A DNA stretch of 64,000 bases from the NCBI GenBank assembly GCA_947497185.1, contig CANMFL010000005.1, positions 368,743 through 432,742 of the forward strand, given 5' to 3'. The DNA is from an uncultured Paracoccaceae bacterium. GTDB lineage: Bacteria > Pseudomonadota > Alphaproteobacteria > Rhodobacterales > Rhodobacteraceae. The notes below the pieces were generated by a model. That model had not been told where the DNA came from. It did no database searches and saw nothing but the letters and a program-made list of their open reading frames with translations. The translations under genes were made by a program, and so were the position numbers. Shown in pieces: positions 57,063-64,000 of this stretch; the first letter of the stretch is position 1, and every line of letters starts with the position of its first letter.

Positions 57063-58412
57063 TTATGCGCCTGGGTTACATTCGCCCAAATCGCCGCCCG
57101 CAAACATCGGGTGGTCCGGCTCATATTCAACCTGCGCACGTGGCGTGACTTCCACGATTTCCAGCGTATCGAACTGGTTGGTCGGGTTGTCTGTGCCCTT
57201 CATGACCAACACGTCCTTAAAGCACTGGTGGTCCGCGCCGCGATACGATGTTGGACCGTTGCCCATGCCGTCGAAATCAAAGTCTTCCAAGGCTTCGGCA
57301 ACGCCGCATGGGTTAAACGTGCCAGCCCGCGTGACCGCATCCGCATAGAGCAGCGTTTGCACGTAACATGTATGCGCGGCACCCGACGGTGGGAAGCCAA
57401 ACTTTTCGCCAAAGGATTTCACGAAGGCTTTGGTGCCTTCATCCTGTAGCTGCCAGTTCCAGTTCATCGATCCGAACACGCCCTGAATGTTAGAACCCGC
57501 ACCAGCGGCCATCAATTCAGAATACAGCGGCACGATGATCGTGAAATCTTTGCCGTTGACCTGTTTGTCCTTCAGGCCAAACTGAACAGCCTGCGTCAAA
57601 GAGTTTACCATGTCCCCACCGTAGTGGTTCAGGATCAACGTATCCGCGCCAGAGTTCAAAACTGGGGCGATATAAGACGAGAAATCACCAGCGCCTACAG
57701 GGGTCAAAACATTCTGGTTTGTGGTCCAACCCAAAGCTTCCGTAGACGCCTGAATCGATTCCTGCTGTGTCCATCCCCATGTGTAATCTGCGGTCAGGTG
57801 GTAGGCATTCCGCTCGTTGCCGTATTCTGCTTCCAGAACCGGACCAAGAGCCGCACCAGACATGTACCCGTTAAAGAAGTGACGGAAACCATTTGCTTTT
57901 TTGTCTTTACCAGTTGTGTCGTTCGAGTGCGTCAGGCCAGCCATAAAGATCACGCCAGCGTCTTGGCACAGACCTTGAACCGCAACCGCAACGCCCGACG
58001 AAGAGCCGCCGTTAATCATGATGCAGCCGTCTTTTTGGATCATGGATTGTGCGGATGCACGGGCCACGTCAGATTTTGTTTGCGTGTCGCCTGTGACGAA
58101 CTCGACTTTGTGACCTAAAATACCGGTCCCATCGAGGTTTTTCTCAGAAAACGTGTTCAACAAACCACCGTCACCGATACCGTTCAGGTGCTCAACTGCC
58201 AGCTCTTGGGCGCGTAATTCGTCAAGACCTTCTTCGGCATATGGACCCGTTTGCGGCACGTTAAACCCGAATTTGACAGCACCGCCGTCAGCAGGGGCAT
58301 TGGTGAAACCAGTGTGACCATCCGCGCGAAGATACGTCGGAACGGCAAGACCGGCACTCGCAATAGCGCCTGTCTTCAACACGCCACGACGCGAGAAGTT
58401 AGAATTGGACAT
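57063..58412 (-). CDS. Tat-exported solute-binding protein of the liv-type ABC transporter
   Basis: 449-residue periplasmic binding protein (type I, Leu/Ile/Val-binding fold). The N-terminus MSNSNFSRRGVLKTGAIASA is a twin-arginine signal, indicating folding before export. Mature-protein marks are KFGFNVPQTGPYAEEGLDEL, ELAVEHLNGIGDGGLL and MINGGSSSGVAVAVQGLCQ. The sequence is closer to amide/urea-type members than to LivJ, but the ligand cannot be deduced. First gene of the five-gene operon and divergent from the regulator at 58630. Confidence 0.88.
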   Translation of the reverse strand: MSNSNFSRRGVLKTGAIASAGLAVPTYLRADGHTGFTNAPADGGAVKFGFNVPQTGPYAEEGLDELRAQELAVEHLNGIGDGGLLNTFSEKNLDGTGILGHKVEFVTGDTQTKSDVARASAQSMIQKDGCIMINGGSSSGVAVAVQGLCQDAGVIFMAGLTHSNDTTGKDKKANGFRHFFNGYMSGAALGPVLEAEYGNERNAYHLTADYTWGWTQQESIQASTEALGWTTNQNVLTPVGAGDFSSYIAPVLNSGADTLILNHYGGDMVNSLTQAVQFGLKDKQVNGKDFTIIVPLYSELMAAGAGSNIQGVFGSMNWNWQLQDEGTKAFVKSFGEKFGFPPSGAAHTCYVQTLLYADAVTRAGTFNPCGVAEALEDFDFDGMGNGPTSYRGADHQCFKDVLVMKGTDNPTNQFDTLEIVEVTPRAQVEYEPDHPMFAGGDLGECNPGA

Positions 58413-58539
58413 TAAAATCCTCCCTTTTAATTTCGCTGTTCGGGCCTCCTCACCCTTGCAGCTCGCATTTTACATGCTGCACGCATCTTGCGGGGCTGTT
58501 GTGAAGTTACCAACAGGGCATTGAAAAACGGTCACTTTT

Positions 58540-58578
58540 TTGTAAAGTAATGGACATACATTTTGTAAATCTTGTAAA
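58540..58578. promoter_or_regulatory. TTGTAAA repeats, probable operator
   Basis: TTGTAAA occurs three times in the same direction: 58540-58546, 58563-58569 and 58572-58578, in the gap between the divergent binding-protein and regulator genes. The ScfR/RamB regulator family is known to use TTTGTAAA- or TTTGCAAA-like sites, so these are probable binding sites of the product of the gene at 58630. Confidence 0.55.
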
Positions 58579-58629
58579 TTGATTATCAACAGGGTGCAGA
58601 AAACTTCTGATTTTAACTGGAGAAATCGC

Positions 58630-59940
58630 ATGGCGACACATGCAATGACAGGCTCTCGAATACGCGAAAGGCGTCTGGATCAGGGGATCAGGCAGGCTGA
58701 TGTGGCTGCCGCCGCAGGTATTTCCGCCAGTTATTTGAACCTGATCGAGCACAACAAACGCAGAATCGGCGGGAAGTTGCTGCAATCCTTGGCCCGCGCT
58801 TTGGACGTCGATCCGGCTAGCCTGTCGCAAGGGGCGGAACCTGCCATTGTCGACGGCATGCGGGCGGCTGCGGCCCGTAACGCGCACCCGATTGACACCG
58901 ACCGCGCAGAAGACCTCGCCACCCGATTTCCGGGCTGGGCAGGGTTAATAGCGGCGCAGGAATCTCGCGTTGATGCGCTAGAGGCAGAGGTGCGCGCGCT
59001 GCGCGACCGCATGACCCACGATCCGGCTTTGGCAGGTGCGCTGCATAACGTGATCACCGCCGTGACGTCGATCCGCGCCACGGCGGGCATTTTGGCCAGC
59101 GACGACACGATTGACGCGGATTGGCAGCGGCGTTTTCACATCAACATCAACGACGACAGCCGTCGCCTTGCCGTGGAAAGCGAAGCGCTCGTCGCCTACC
59201 TTGATCCCCCCGCGCAGGATACCACATCGCGCGACTATCTCGTTGGATTTGAAGAAGTCGAAGCGTTTTTGACGCGCGAAACCAAATTGTTAGACTGGAT
59301 AGAGGCGCATCCGACCGCCAACCCAGAAACGTTGCTCAACCAATATGACGCTCCTCATTTGTCACGCGAAGGCCGCACACTACTTTTGGCGCATATGGCG
59401 CGTTTCGCCGCCGATGTGTGTCTGATGCCCAAGGCGACATTCACTCCCGCTGCGTTTGGTGCTCAGGGCGATCCGGCGGTCCTCGCGGCGCACTTTGATG
59501 CCGATCTACCCGCTGTCTTACGCCGCTTGGCCAGCTTACCGCCGGACGTCAATCTAGCCCCCATGGGCTTGGCCATTGCGGACCAGACAGGGGCGTTAAC
59601 CTATCTGAAAACCATTCCCGGTTTCACGCCGTCGCGCTATACTGCGGGTTGCCCGCTTTGGCCGCTCTTCACCGCCCTGTCGCAACCAATGCGCCCCGTC
59701 AAATCCGAAGTTGTTTTGCCGGGACAGGCTGGCGCGCGCTTTATGTGCTACGCCATCGCGGTGCCCAAAACGCCCGCAGATTTCAGCAGTGCACCGGTAT
59801 TGGAAACCACGATGCTGGTTGTCTCTGACCCGGCCCCGGGGCCCGTTGAGCCGATCAAGGCAGGGGTGTCGTGCCGCGTCTGTCCGCGTGCGCAATGTGC
59901 GGCACGCAGAGAACCGTCAGCCATCAACACGTTTTCTTAA
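58630..59940 (+). CDS. XRE-type regulator with DUF2083-like C-terminus (ScfR/RamB-like)
   Basis: 436-residue transcription factor. The N-terminal HTH (RIRERRLDQGIRQADVAAAA, SASYLNLIEHNKRRIGG) is followed by a helical segment, an IrrE/peptidase-like central region (EGRTLLLAHMARFAADVC) and a C-terminal domain ending in a Cys motif CRVCPRAQCAARREP. The HExxH metal site of IrrE-type proteins is not conserved in the central region. ATG 58630 has CTGGAGAAATCGC upstream. Its divergent position suggests it controls the transporter operon. Confidence 0.85.
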   Translation: MATHAMTGSRIRERRLDQGIRQADVAAAAGISASYLNLIEHNKRRIGGKLLQSLARALDVDPASLSQGAEPAIVDGMRAAAARNAHPIDTDRAEDLATRFPGWAGLIAAQESRVDALEAEVRALRDRMTHDPALAGALHNVITAVTSIRATAGILASDDTIDADWQRRFHININDDSRRLAVESEALVAYLDPPAQDTTSRDYLVGFEEVEAFLTRETKLLDWIEAHPTANPETLLNQYDAPHLSREGRTLLLAHMARFAADVCLMPKATFTPAAFGAQGDPAVLAAHFDADLPAVLRRLASLPPDVNLAPMGLAIADQTGALTYLKTIPGFTPSRYTAGCPLWPLFTALSQPMRPVKSEVVLPGQAGARFMCYAIAVPKTPADFSSAPVLETTMLVVSDPAPGPVEPIKAGVSCRVCPRAQCAARREPSAINTFS

Positions 59941-59999
59941 CCAAATCCGCTAAGCGCTTCGTTTTGTTAATCTTTCGAAAATCCACATTGCACATAAAA

Positions 60000-60017
60000 T
60001 GTTTCGCGTGCGAAACA
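60000..60017. other. Palindrome between two regulator genes
   Basis: Perfect 8+8 inverted repeat TGTTTCGC-GT-GCGAAACA, 60 bases after the regulator stop. It could be an operator or a weak terminator (GTTGTTTTTG lies downstream). Confidence 0.45.
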
Positions 60018-60079
60018 ATCGTGGGTTGTTTTTGTCGAGATTTTGCAACGAAAGACCGTGATATTCGACATTTCCTTCT

Positions 60080-60108
60080 TTGACAGGGCCAAGCAATGTC
60101 GCAATACT
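60080..60108 (+). promoter_or_regulatory. Predicted sigma-70 promoter of the response-regulator operon
   Basis: TTGACA (60080-60085), 17-base spacer, AATACT (60103-60108, four of six matches to TATAAT). The start point would fall near 60115, leaving a leader of about 40 bases that contains the GGGGGGA ribosome site. Confidence 0.5.
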
Positions 60109-60153
60109 CAGCGAAATTAAATTGCTATAATATTATTTGGGGGGAAATAATTT

Positions 60154-60528
60154 ATGGGCAGACGTGTCCTATTGATCGAGGACGAACCGAATATCATTGA
60201 GGCGATCAGCTTTATTTTGTCCCGCGACGGTTGGACCGTGCATACCCACGAAGATGGGACCACTGCGATGGACAAAGTTCGGGCGACGCCGCCTGACCTG
60301 ATTATTCTAGACGTGATGTTGCCTGGTCGCAGCGGTTTCGACATCCTGCGTGATATTCGAGCCGAGCCTGATTTTGCCAGATTGCCCGTGATGATGCTGA
60401 CTGCGCGGGGGCAAGCCAAAGATCGCGATCTCGCCCTGCGTTTAGGTGCTAACCATTTCATGACAAAGCCATTTTCAAATCAAGACGTCAAAGATTACGT
60501 GCGCAAGTTGATGGAAGAAGCTAGCTAG
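60154..60528 (+). CDS. Receiver-only response regulator (CheY-like)
   Basis: 124 residues, a single receiver domain without an output domain. The acid pocket is VLLIEDEPNIIE (Asp/Glu 10-11), the phospho-acceptor is Asp53 in LIILDVMLPGRSG, Thr83 lies in MLTARG and Lys105 in MTKPFS. It probably receives phosphate from, or relays it within, the kinase two genes downstream. The promoter at 60080 and GGGGGGA support the start. One base separates it from the next gene start. Confidence 0.9.
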   Translation: MGRRVLLIEDEPNIIEAISFILSRDGWTVHTHEDGTTAMDKVRATPPDLIILDVMLPGRSGFDILRDIRAEPDFARLPVMMLTARGQAKDRDLALRLGANHFMTKPFSNQDVKDYVRKLMEEAS

Positions 60529-60813
60529 ATGCGAAACACGCTACAGGCCAGTCCGACAAGCAAAATGCCGGTCTATCTGGCCCGCGCATCCTATCGGCAA
60601 CGGCGCTTGCGCGATGTCATGCGAGTGCTGCCATTTGTGGGGTTTCTAGCTTGGATCATGCCGACAATGGCGGGCATTTTACCGGCAAGCTCGACGGTGG
60701 GGCTGTACATTTTTGCGGTATGGATGATTTTAATCGCTTCATCCGCACTCATCAACCGCCGTCTGATCCGCCAAGCTGACGATAGTTTGGTGGACACGTC
60801 CAGCACAGCCTAG
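60529..60813 (+). CDS. Small two-segment membrane protein in the kinase operon
   Basis: 94 residues with two hydrophobic helices (about 33-49, VLPFVGFLAWIMPTMAG, and 55-75). The N-terminal 30 residues are basic (RASYRQRRLRD). Not recognised; function unknown. It lies directly between the response regulator and the transporter-kinase, with one base to the former and 11 to the latter, so it is probably part of the signalling operon. Such small proteins sometimes modulate an adjacent sensor, but that is inference. Confidence 0.65.
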   Translation: MRNTLQASPTSKMPVYLARASYRQRRLRDVMRVLPFVGFLAWIMPTMAGILPASSTVGLYIFAVWMILIASSALINRRLIRQADDSLVDTSSTA

Positions 60814-60824
60814 GCGGTCGGTGA

Positions 60825-63527
60825 ATGTCGTTTAACCTACTGATTTTTGTATCACTTACCTATGTGGCATTCTTGTTCGGGGTCGCATTCTGGGCCGAGA
60901 AAAAGGCGCAAACGACCTTGGCCGAATGGCTCAGCGGCCCTGTCATCTACACGCTATCCCTATCGATCTATTGCACCGCATGGACGTTCTACGGCGCGGT
61001 CGGTTACGCCGCGCGATCGGGGTTGGAGTACGTGACAATTTACCTTGGGCCGACGCTGGTTATGGTCGGGTGGTGGTGGATTTTGCGTCGCTTGGTCCGC
61101 ATTGCGCGGGCGCAACGGATCACCTCAATCGCCGATTTGATCTCTAGCCGCTTCGGTAAATCCGGCTGGTTGGGTATGATTGTCACCGTCATGGCGGTGA
61201 CTGCGGCGACGCCCTATATCGCGCTGCAGTTGAAATCCGTGACGCAATCGTTCTCGGTTTTTGCAACCACAAGTGGCGGACCATGGGAACAAGCTGACCT
61301 GAATACATCGGCTCTTTGGGTCGCCGTCGGCCTTGCTATTTTCACAGTTTTATTCGGCACGAGAAGCGTGGATGCGAATGAGCGGCACAGCGGGATTGTG
61401 ATCGCTATCGCGGTCGAAGCAGTGGTCAAGCTCGTGGCGTTGGTCGCCGTCGGTGTGTTCGTGATCTGGGGACTTGCAGGCGGGCCGTCCGCCGTTTTGG
61501 CGCAGATAGATGCGTCTAAAATCGCCCATTTTGAACCCCAAGGCGGGCGTTGGGTTGCGATTATTTTCCTGTCTGCAGCGGCTTTTATCTGCCTGCCGCG
61601 CATGTTTCAGGTCTTGGTTGTCGAAAACCCAGACGAGCGGAATCTGCACATGGCGAGCTGGGCATTCCCGGTCTACTTGATGTTGATGTCGCTATTCGTT
61701 TTGCCAATCGCCGTCGTCGGTTTGCAGTTGATGCCCGAAGGATCAAACCCAGATTTATTCGTGCTGACGCTGCCGATGTCACAGGGCGAAAATGGACTTG
61801 CGATGCTCGCATTTTTAGGCGGTTTTTCGTCTGCCACGTCAATGGTGATCGTGTCGACAATTGCTTTGGCAACGATGGTCTCAAACCACATTATCGTACC
61901 GCTCTGGTTGAAAGTACGACCGCAAGGTGCATTGGTCTCGGGCGACATTCGCTATGTCAACGTGTTGGCGCGACGCTTGTCGATCGCGGGCATTTTAGCG
62001 CTTGGTTATCTATATTTCCGCATTTCGGCAGGCGGTGCGGCGCTGGCCGCGATTGGGTTGGTGTCGTTCAGCGGCGCCGTCCAAGTTTTACCCGCCTTAC
62101 TAGGCGCAATTTTCTGGCGGGGTGCGACACGAATTGGCGCAGGATTGGGACTTATCACAGGTTTCGCGGTCTGGATCTGGACACTTTACATACCCAGCTT
62201 TGGTGCGGACGCGCTGCTATCCCAAGATGTGCTGACCAACGGTCCATACGGCCTATGGTGGTTACGTCCAAACGCCCTGTTCGGCCTAGAGGGCATGGAT
62301 CAATTGGTGCATGGCTTGTTATGGTCGTTATTGCTAAACGCGCTGGTGTTTTTCGTGGGCTCTGTCTTCAGCTTTCCACTGCCGCTTGAACGGTTTCAAG
62401 GCGTGCAATTTGTGAATGTTTTCGAGATGTCGCCTGACACGACGACTTGGACGAACAGCGAAGCCCGCGCCGACGATCTGTTAATCATGGCGCAGCGCAT
62501 TTTGGGTGGAACCGAAGCGCAAGCATTGTTCCAAAAAGCGGCAGCTGAGCAAGGCAAAGAGGGGTATTTGCCAGACGTCACACCCGACTTTGTCCTGCGG
62601 CTAGAACGCGAATTGGCGGGGTCAGTAGGTGCCGCAACGGCGCACGCGATGGTCGGACAATTGACCCAAGGGGCGGCAATTTCGGTCGAAGATTTGATCG
62701 CCGTAGCCGATGAAGCCGCGCAGATTTTAGAGTACTCAAACGAGTTGGAAGCAAAGTCAGCAGAGCAAGATCGCACAGCGCGTGCCTTGCGCGAGGCAAA
62801 CACGAAATTGACCGCGATTTCAATTCAGAAGGACGCGTTCTTAAGCCAGATTTCTCATGAATTACGCACGCCAATGACTTCCATTCGGTCGTTCTCGGAA
62901 ATCTTGCGAGAAGCAGATCTATCGCCCAAAGAGCACGTGAAATACGCCGGAATTATTCATGACGAAGCGCTGCGTTTGACGCGGTTGCTCGACGACTTGT
63001 TGGACCTGTCGGTGCTCGAAAACGGCCAAGTAACGCTGCATGTGCACACTGGGCAGTTGGACGATTTACTGGACCGTGCGATTGGTGCAGCGGGGGGGCA
63101 AAACGGCGGTTTACGAATTTTGCGAAATCGTGATCGTGAGGACATAACGTTAACCACAGATTTGGACCGTTTGGTGCAAGTTTTTGTGAATGTGATCGCC
63201 AATGCGCAAAAATATTGCACAGTGAGTAACCCGACTTTGCGGATAAATGTACGCCAAGTGAACGGGCGAAATGTGATCGATTTTGTCGATAACGGCAGCG
63301 GGATTAGTGTCGAAAATCAGACGATGATTTTCGAAAAATTCGCACGTTTCGAAGATGAAGGGCAGGCTGGTGGCGCGGGCCTAGGGCTTGCGATTTGCCG
63401 CGAGATTTTGGGGCGTTTAGGCGGCGAAATTAGCTACGATCCGCAGCAAAACGGGGCGGCATTTCGGGTGACGTTGCCCGAAAATGACGTGGTCGTAAAA
63501 GACGCGCCGCTGTTAGCGATTCAGTAA
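60825..63527 (+). CDS. Sensor histidine kinase with Na+/solute symporter-type N-terminal domain
   Basis: 900 residues. About 1-515 form an SLC5/PutP-like transporter with roughly 13 membrane segments. A linker (about 545-670) includes a coiled-coil-like part, EYSNELEAKSAEQDRTARAL. The kinase core follows, with H678 in FLSQISHELRTPMTS, then the N box NVIANAQKYC, G1 DNGSGI and G2 GAGLGLAICREI. This resembles CbrA-type sensors, where a transporter-like module senses a solute. No PAS domain is obvious. It is co-transcribed with a receiver-only regulator, with no DNA-binding output gene adjacent. Confidence 0.92.
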   Translation: MSFNLLIFVSLTYVAFLFGVAFWAEKKAQTTLAEWLSGPVIYTLSLSIYCTAWTFYGAVGYAARSGLEYVTIYLGPTLVMVGWWWILRRLVRIARAQRITSIADLISSRFGKSGWLGMIVTVMAVTAATPYIALQLKSVTQSFSVFATTSGGPWEQADLNTSALWVAVGLAIFTVLFGTRSVDANERHSGIVIAIAVEAVVKLVALVAVGVFVIWGLAGGPSAVLAQIDASKIAHFEPQGGRWVAIIFLSAAAFICLPRMFQVLVVENPDERNLHMASWAFPVYLMLMSLFVLPIAVVGLQLMPEGSNPDLFVLTLPMSQGENGLAMLAFLGGFSSATSMVIVSTIALATMVSNHIIVPLWLKVRPQGALVSGDIRYVNVLARRLSIAGILALGYLYFRISAGGAALAAIGLVSFSGAVQVLPALLGAIFWRGATRIGAGLGLITGFAVWIWTLYIPSFGADALLSQDVLTNGPYGLWWLRPNALFGLEGMDQLVHGLLWSLLLNALVFFVGSVFSFPLPLERFQGVQFVNVFEMSPDTTTWTNSEARADDLLIMAQRILGGTEAQALFQKAAAEQGKEGYLPDVTPDFVLRLERELAGSVGAATAHAMVGQLTQGAAISVEDLIAVADEAAQILEYSNELEAKSAEQDRTARALREANTKLTAISIQKDAFLSQISHELRTPMTSIRSFSEILREADLSPKEHVKYAGIIHDEALRLTRLLDDLLDLSVLENGQVTLHVHTGQLDDLLDRAIGAAGGQNGGLRILRNRDREDITLTTDLDRLVQVFVNVIANAQKYCTVSNPTLRINVRQVNGRNVIDFVDNGSGISVENQTMIFEKFARFEDEGQAGGAGLGLAICREILGRLGGEISYDPQQNGAAFRVTLPENDVVVKDAPLLAIQ

Positions 63528-63607
63528 TATATTCAGGTGTATTTTGGGTGAAATGCTTTGGCATCGCTAGGTGCTGTGTACGATTCGACGAGTCTGGTTC
63601 GGGGTTT

Positions 63608-63952
63608 ATGACAAGACAGGTAGCACATGACGTCCTACGCCGAATGGCGTCACCGCCGCCGCCGGCGCCTGAAGATGTACCTATTACGTCCTCGCGGGCG
63701 ATCCGGCTTGCGATAACGCGGGCCGCGGACAAAACGCATGGTTTCGCGTTAAGCGTAAGTTCACTACGTGAGGAAGTGTTAGATTTAGATGCTTTGATCG
63801 AGGCGTTTGACCCCGCACTGATGTTAATCGCATTGATGTGCGATGGGCGGATTGCGGGCCTCGCAGCCCTCGATTTAGACATGCGCGCGGCCTTGGTTGA
63901 AGTGCAGACCGTTGGCCAGATACTAGGGTCAGGACTCATAACCAAAAGATAA
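63608..63952 (+). CDS. Short FliM/FliN-like protein, possibly C-terminally truncated
   Basis: 114 residues from the ATG at 63608 (an ATG at 63548 would add 20 residues). The segment SSRAIRLAITRAADKTHGFALSVS, followed by RIAGLAALDLDMRAALVEVQTVGQILG, resembles the N-terminal part of a Roseobacter FliM/FliN-related family whose members are usually about twice as long. The frame stops right after VGQILGSGLITKR, where the family normally continues. It might be a degraded gene, or a genuine short form, since a convergent reading frame begins to end here. Confidence 0.55.
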   Translation: MTRQVAHDVLRRMASPPPPAPEDVPITSSRAIRLAITRAADKTHGFALSVSSLREEVLDLDALIEAFDPALMLIALMCDGRIAGLAALDLDMRAALVEVQTVGQILGSGLITKR

Positions 63953-64000
63953 CGGCTGCGGCGAGAGCAATTGCAGACAGGAAGACGGTTGGGGATCTGT
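63936..64000 (-). CDS. C-terminal end of a possible convergent membrane-protein gene
   Basis: On the reverse strand the frame stopping at 63936-63938 reads SPTVFLSAIALAAAVIFWL before its stop, a plausible transmembrane helix ending a protein that starts beyond the window. Only about 20 residues are visible, so the call is tentative. It would overlap the FliM/FliN-like gene by 17 bases. Confidence 0.3.
   Translation of the reverse strand, partial: RSPTVFLSAIALAAAVIFWL

Noticed and set aside
63941..63952. Programmed frameshift at ACCAAAAGATAA
   Set aside because: The A-run is too short for a standard slippery heptamer and no downstream structure can be judged this close to the window edge.
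1..64000. tRNA or rRNA genes
   Set aside because: The gene-free gaps were read for cloverleaf-like sequences and CCA-type ends; none was found.

Overview
The window is a chromosomal segment of an alphaproteobacterium, almost certainly a Rhodobacteraceae member of the Roseobacter group. The evidence is the gene order murC - two DUF2484 genes - murB - ddl - ftsQAZ - lpxC - bamD - recN, the BolA / J-domain / CobS / CobT block, an NDUFA12 complex I subunit beside MlaD and DUF2155, and a large RTX protein ending in a Hint domain. The species cannot be named from sequence alone. No rRNA, tRNA, CRISPR array, prophage or complete insertion sequence was seen.

Layout. 1-17.4 kb is the division and cell-wall (dcw) cluster. 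It starts inside murD and is interrupted by two reverse-strand genes (an unknown family and a BaiN/HI0933-type flavoprotein). It resumes with ftsW, murG, murC, three small membrane-protein genes, murB, ddl, ftsQ, ftsA and ftsZ (terminator after ftsZ), then lpxC, bamD and recN. 17.5-31.8 kb is mixed housekeeping: a divergent ClC channel, DUF427, an M24 aminopeptidase, cobT, cobS, a J-domain protein, BolA, DUF4177, a three-gene HTH cassette that looks like a toxin-antitoxin unit, gatB, a lytic transglycosylase and an acyltransferase. 31.8-39.2 kb holds pepN, malate synthase G with a GlcG-like partner, a class-I glutamine amidotransferase and a guanidine-II riboswitch controlling a Gdx (SugE) guanidinium exporter. 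39.2-46.1 kb holds the 1221-residue RTX/Hint protein and a two-subunit molybdenum hydroxylase. 46.3-53 kb holds clpP, clpX, ridA, NDUFA12, mlaD, DUF2155, aat and accCB. 53.1-59.9 kb is a five-gene branched-chain amino acid/amide-type ABC transporter, divergent from an ScfR/RamB-like regulator. 60-64 kb holds a receiver-only response regulator, a small membrane protein, a transporter-fused histidine kinase and a short FliM/FliN-like gene.

The dcw genes supply peptidoglycan precursors and the divisome. lpxC and bamD add outer-membrane biogenesis. cobS and cobT encode two of the three aerobic cobaltochelatase subunits. glcB and the glcG-like gene point to glyoxylate metabolism. The liv-type operon and its divergent regulator form a probable uptake-and-control unit.

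The most notable non-coding signals are the guanidine-II riboswitch; a pair of short palindromes found at two loci in opposite orientation (21.5 and 53.9 kb); a dispersed intergenic repeat with three clear copies; a 51-base near-perfect inverted repeat at 43.35 kb; a large stem-loop between clpP and clpX; and TTGTAAA repeats in the divergent region at 58.55 kb. I found no wholly unprecedented multi-gene system. The strongest candidates for new biology are the palindrome pair, the HTH cassette at 27.3-28.3 kb and the transporter-kinase module at 60-63.5 kb.
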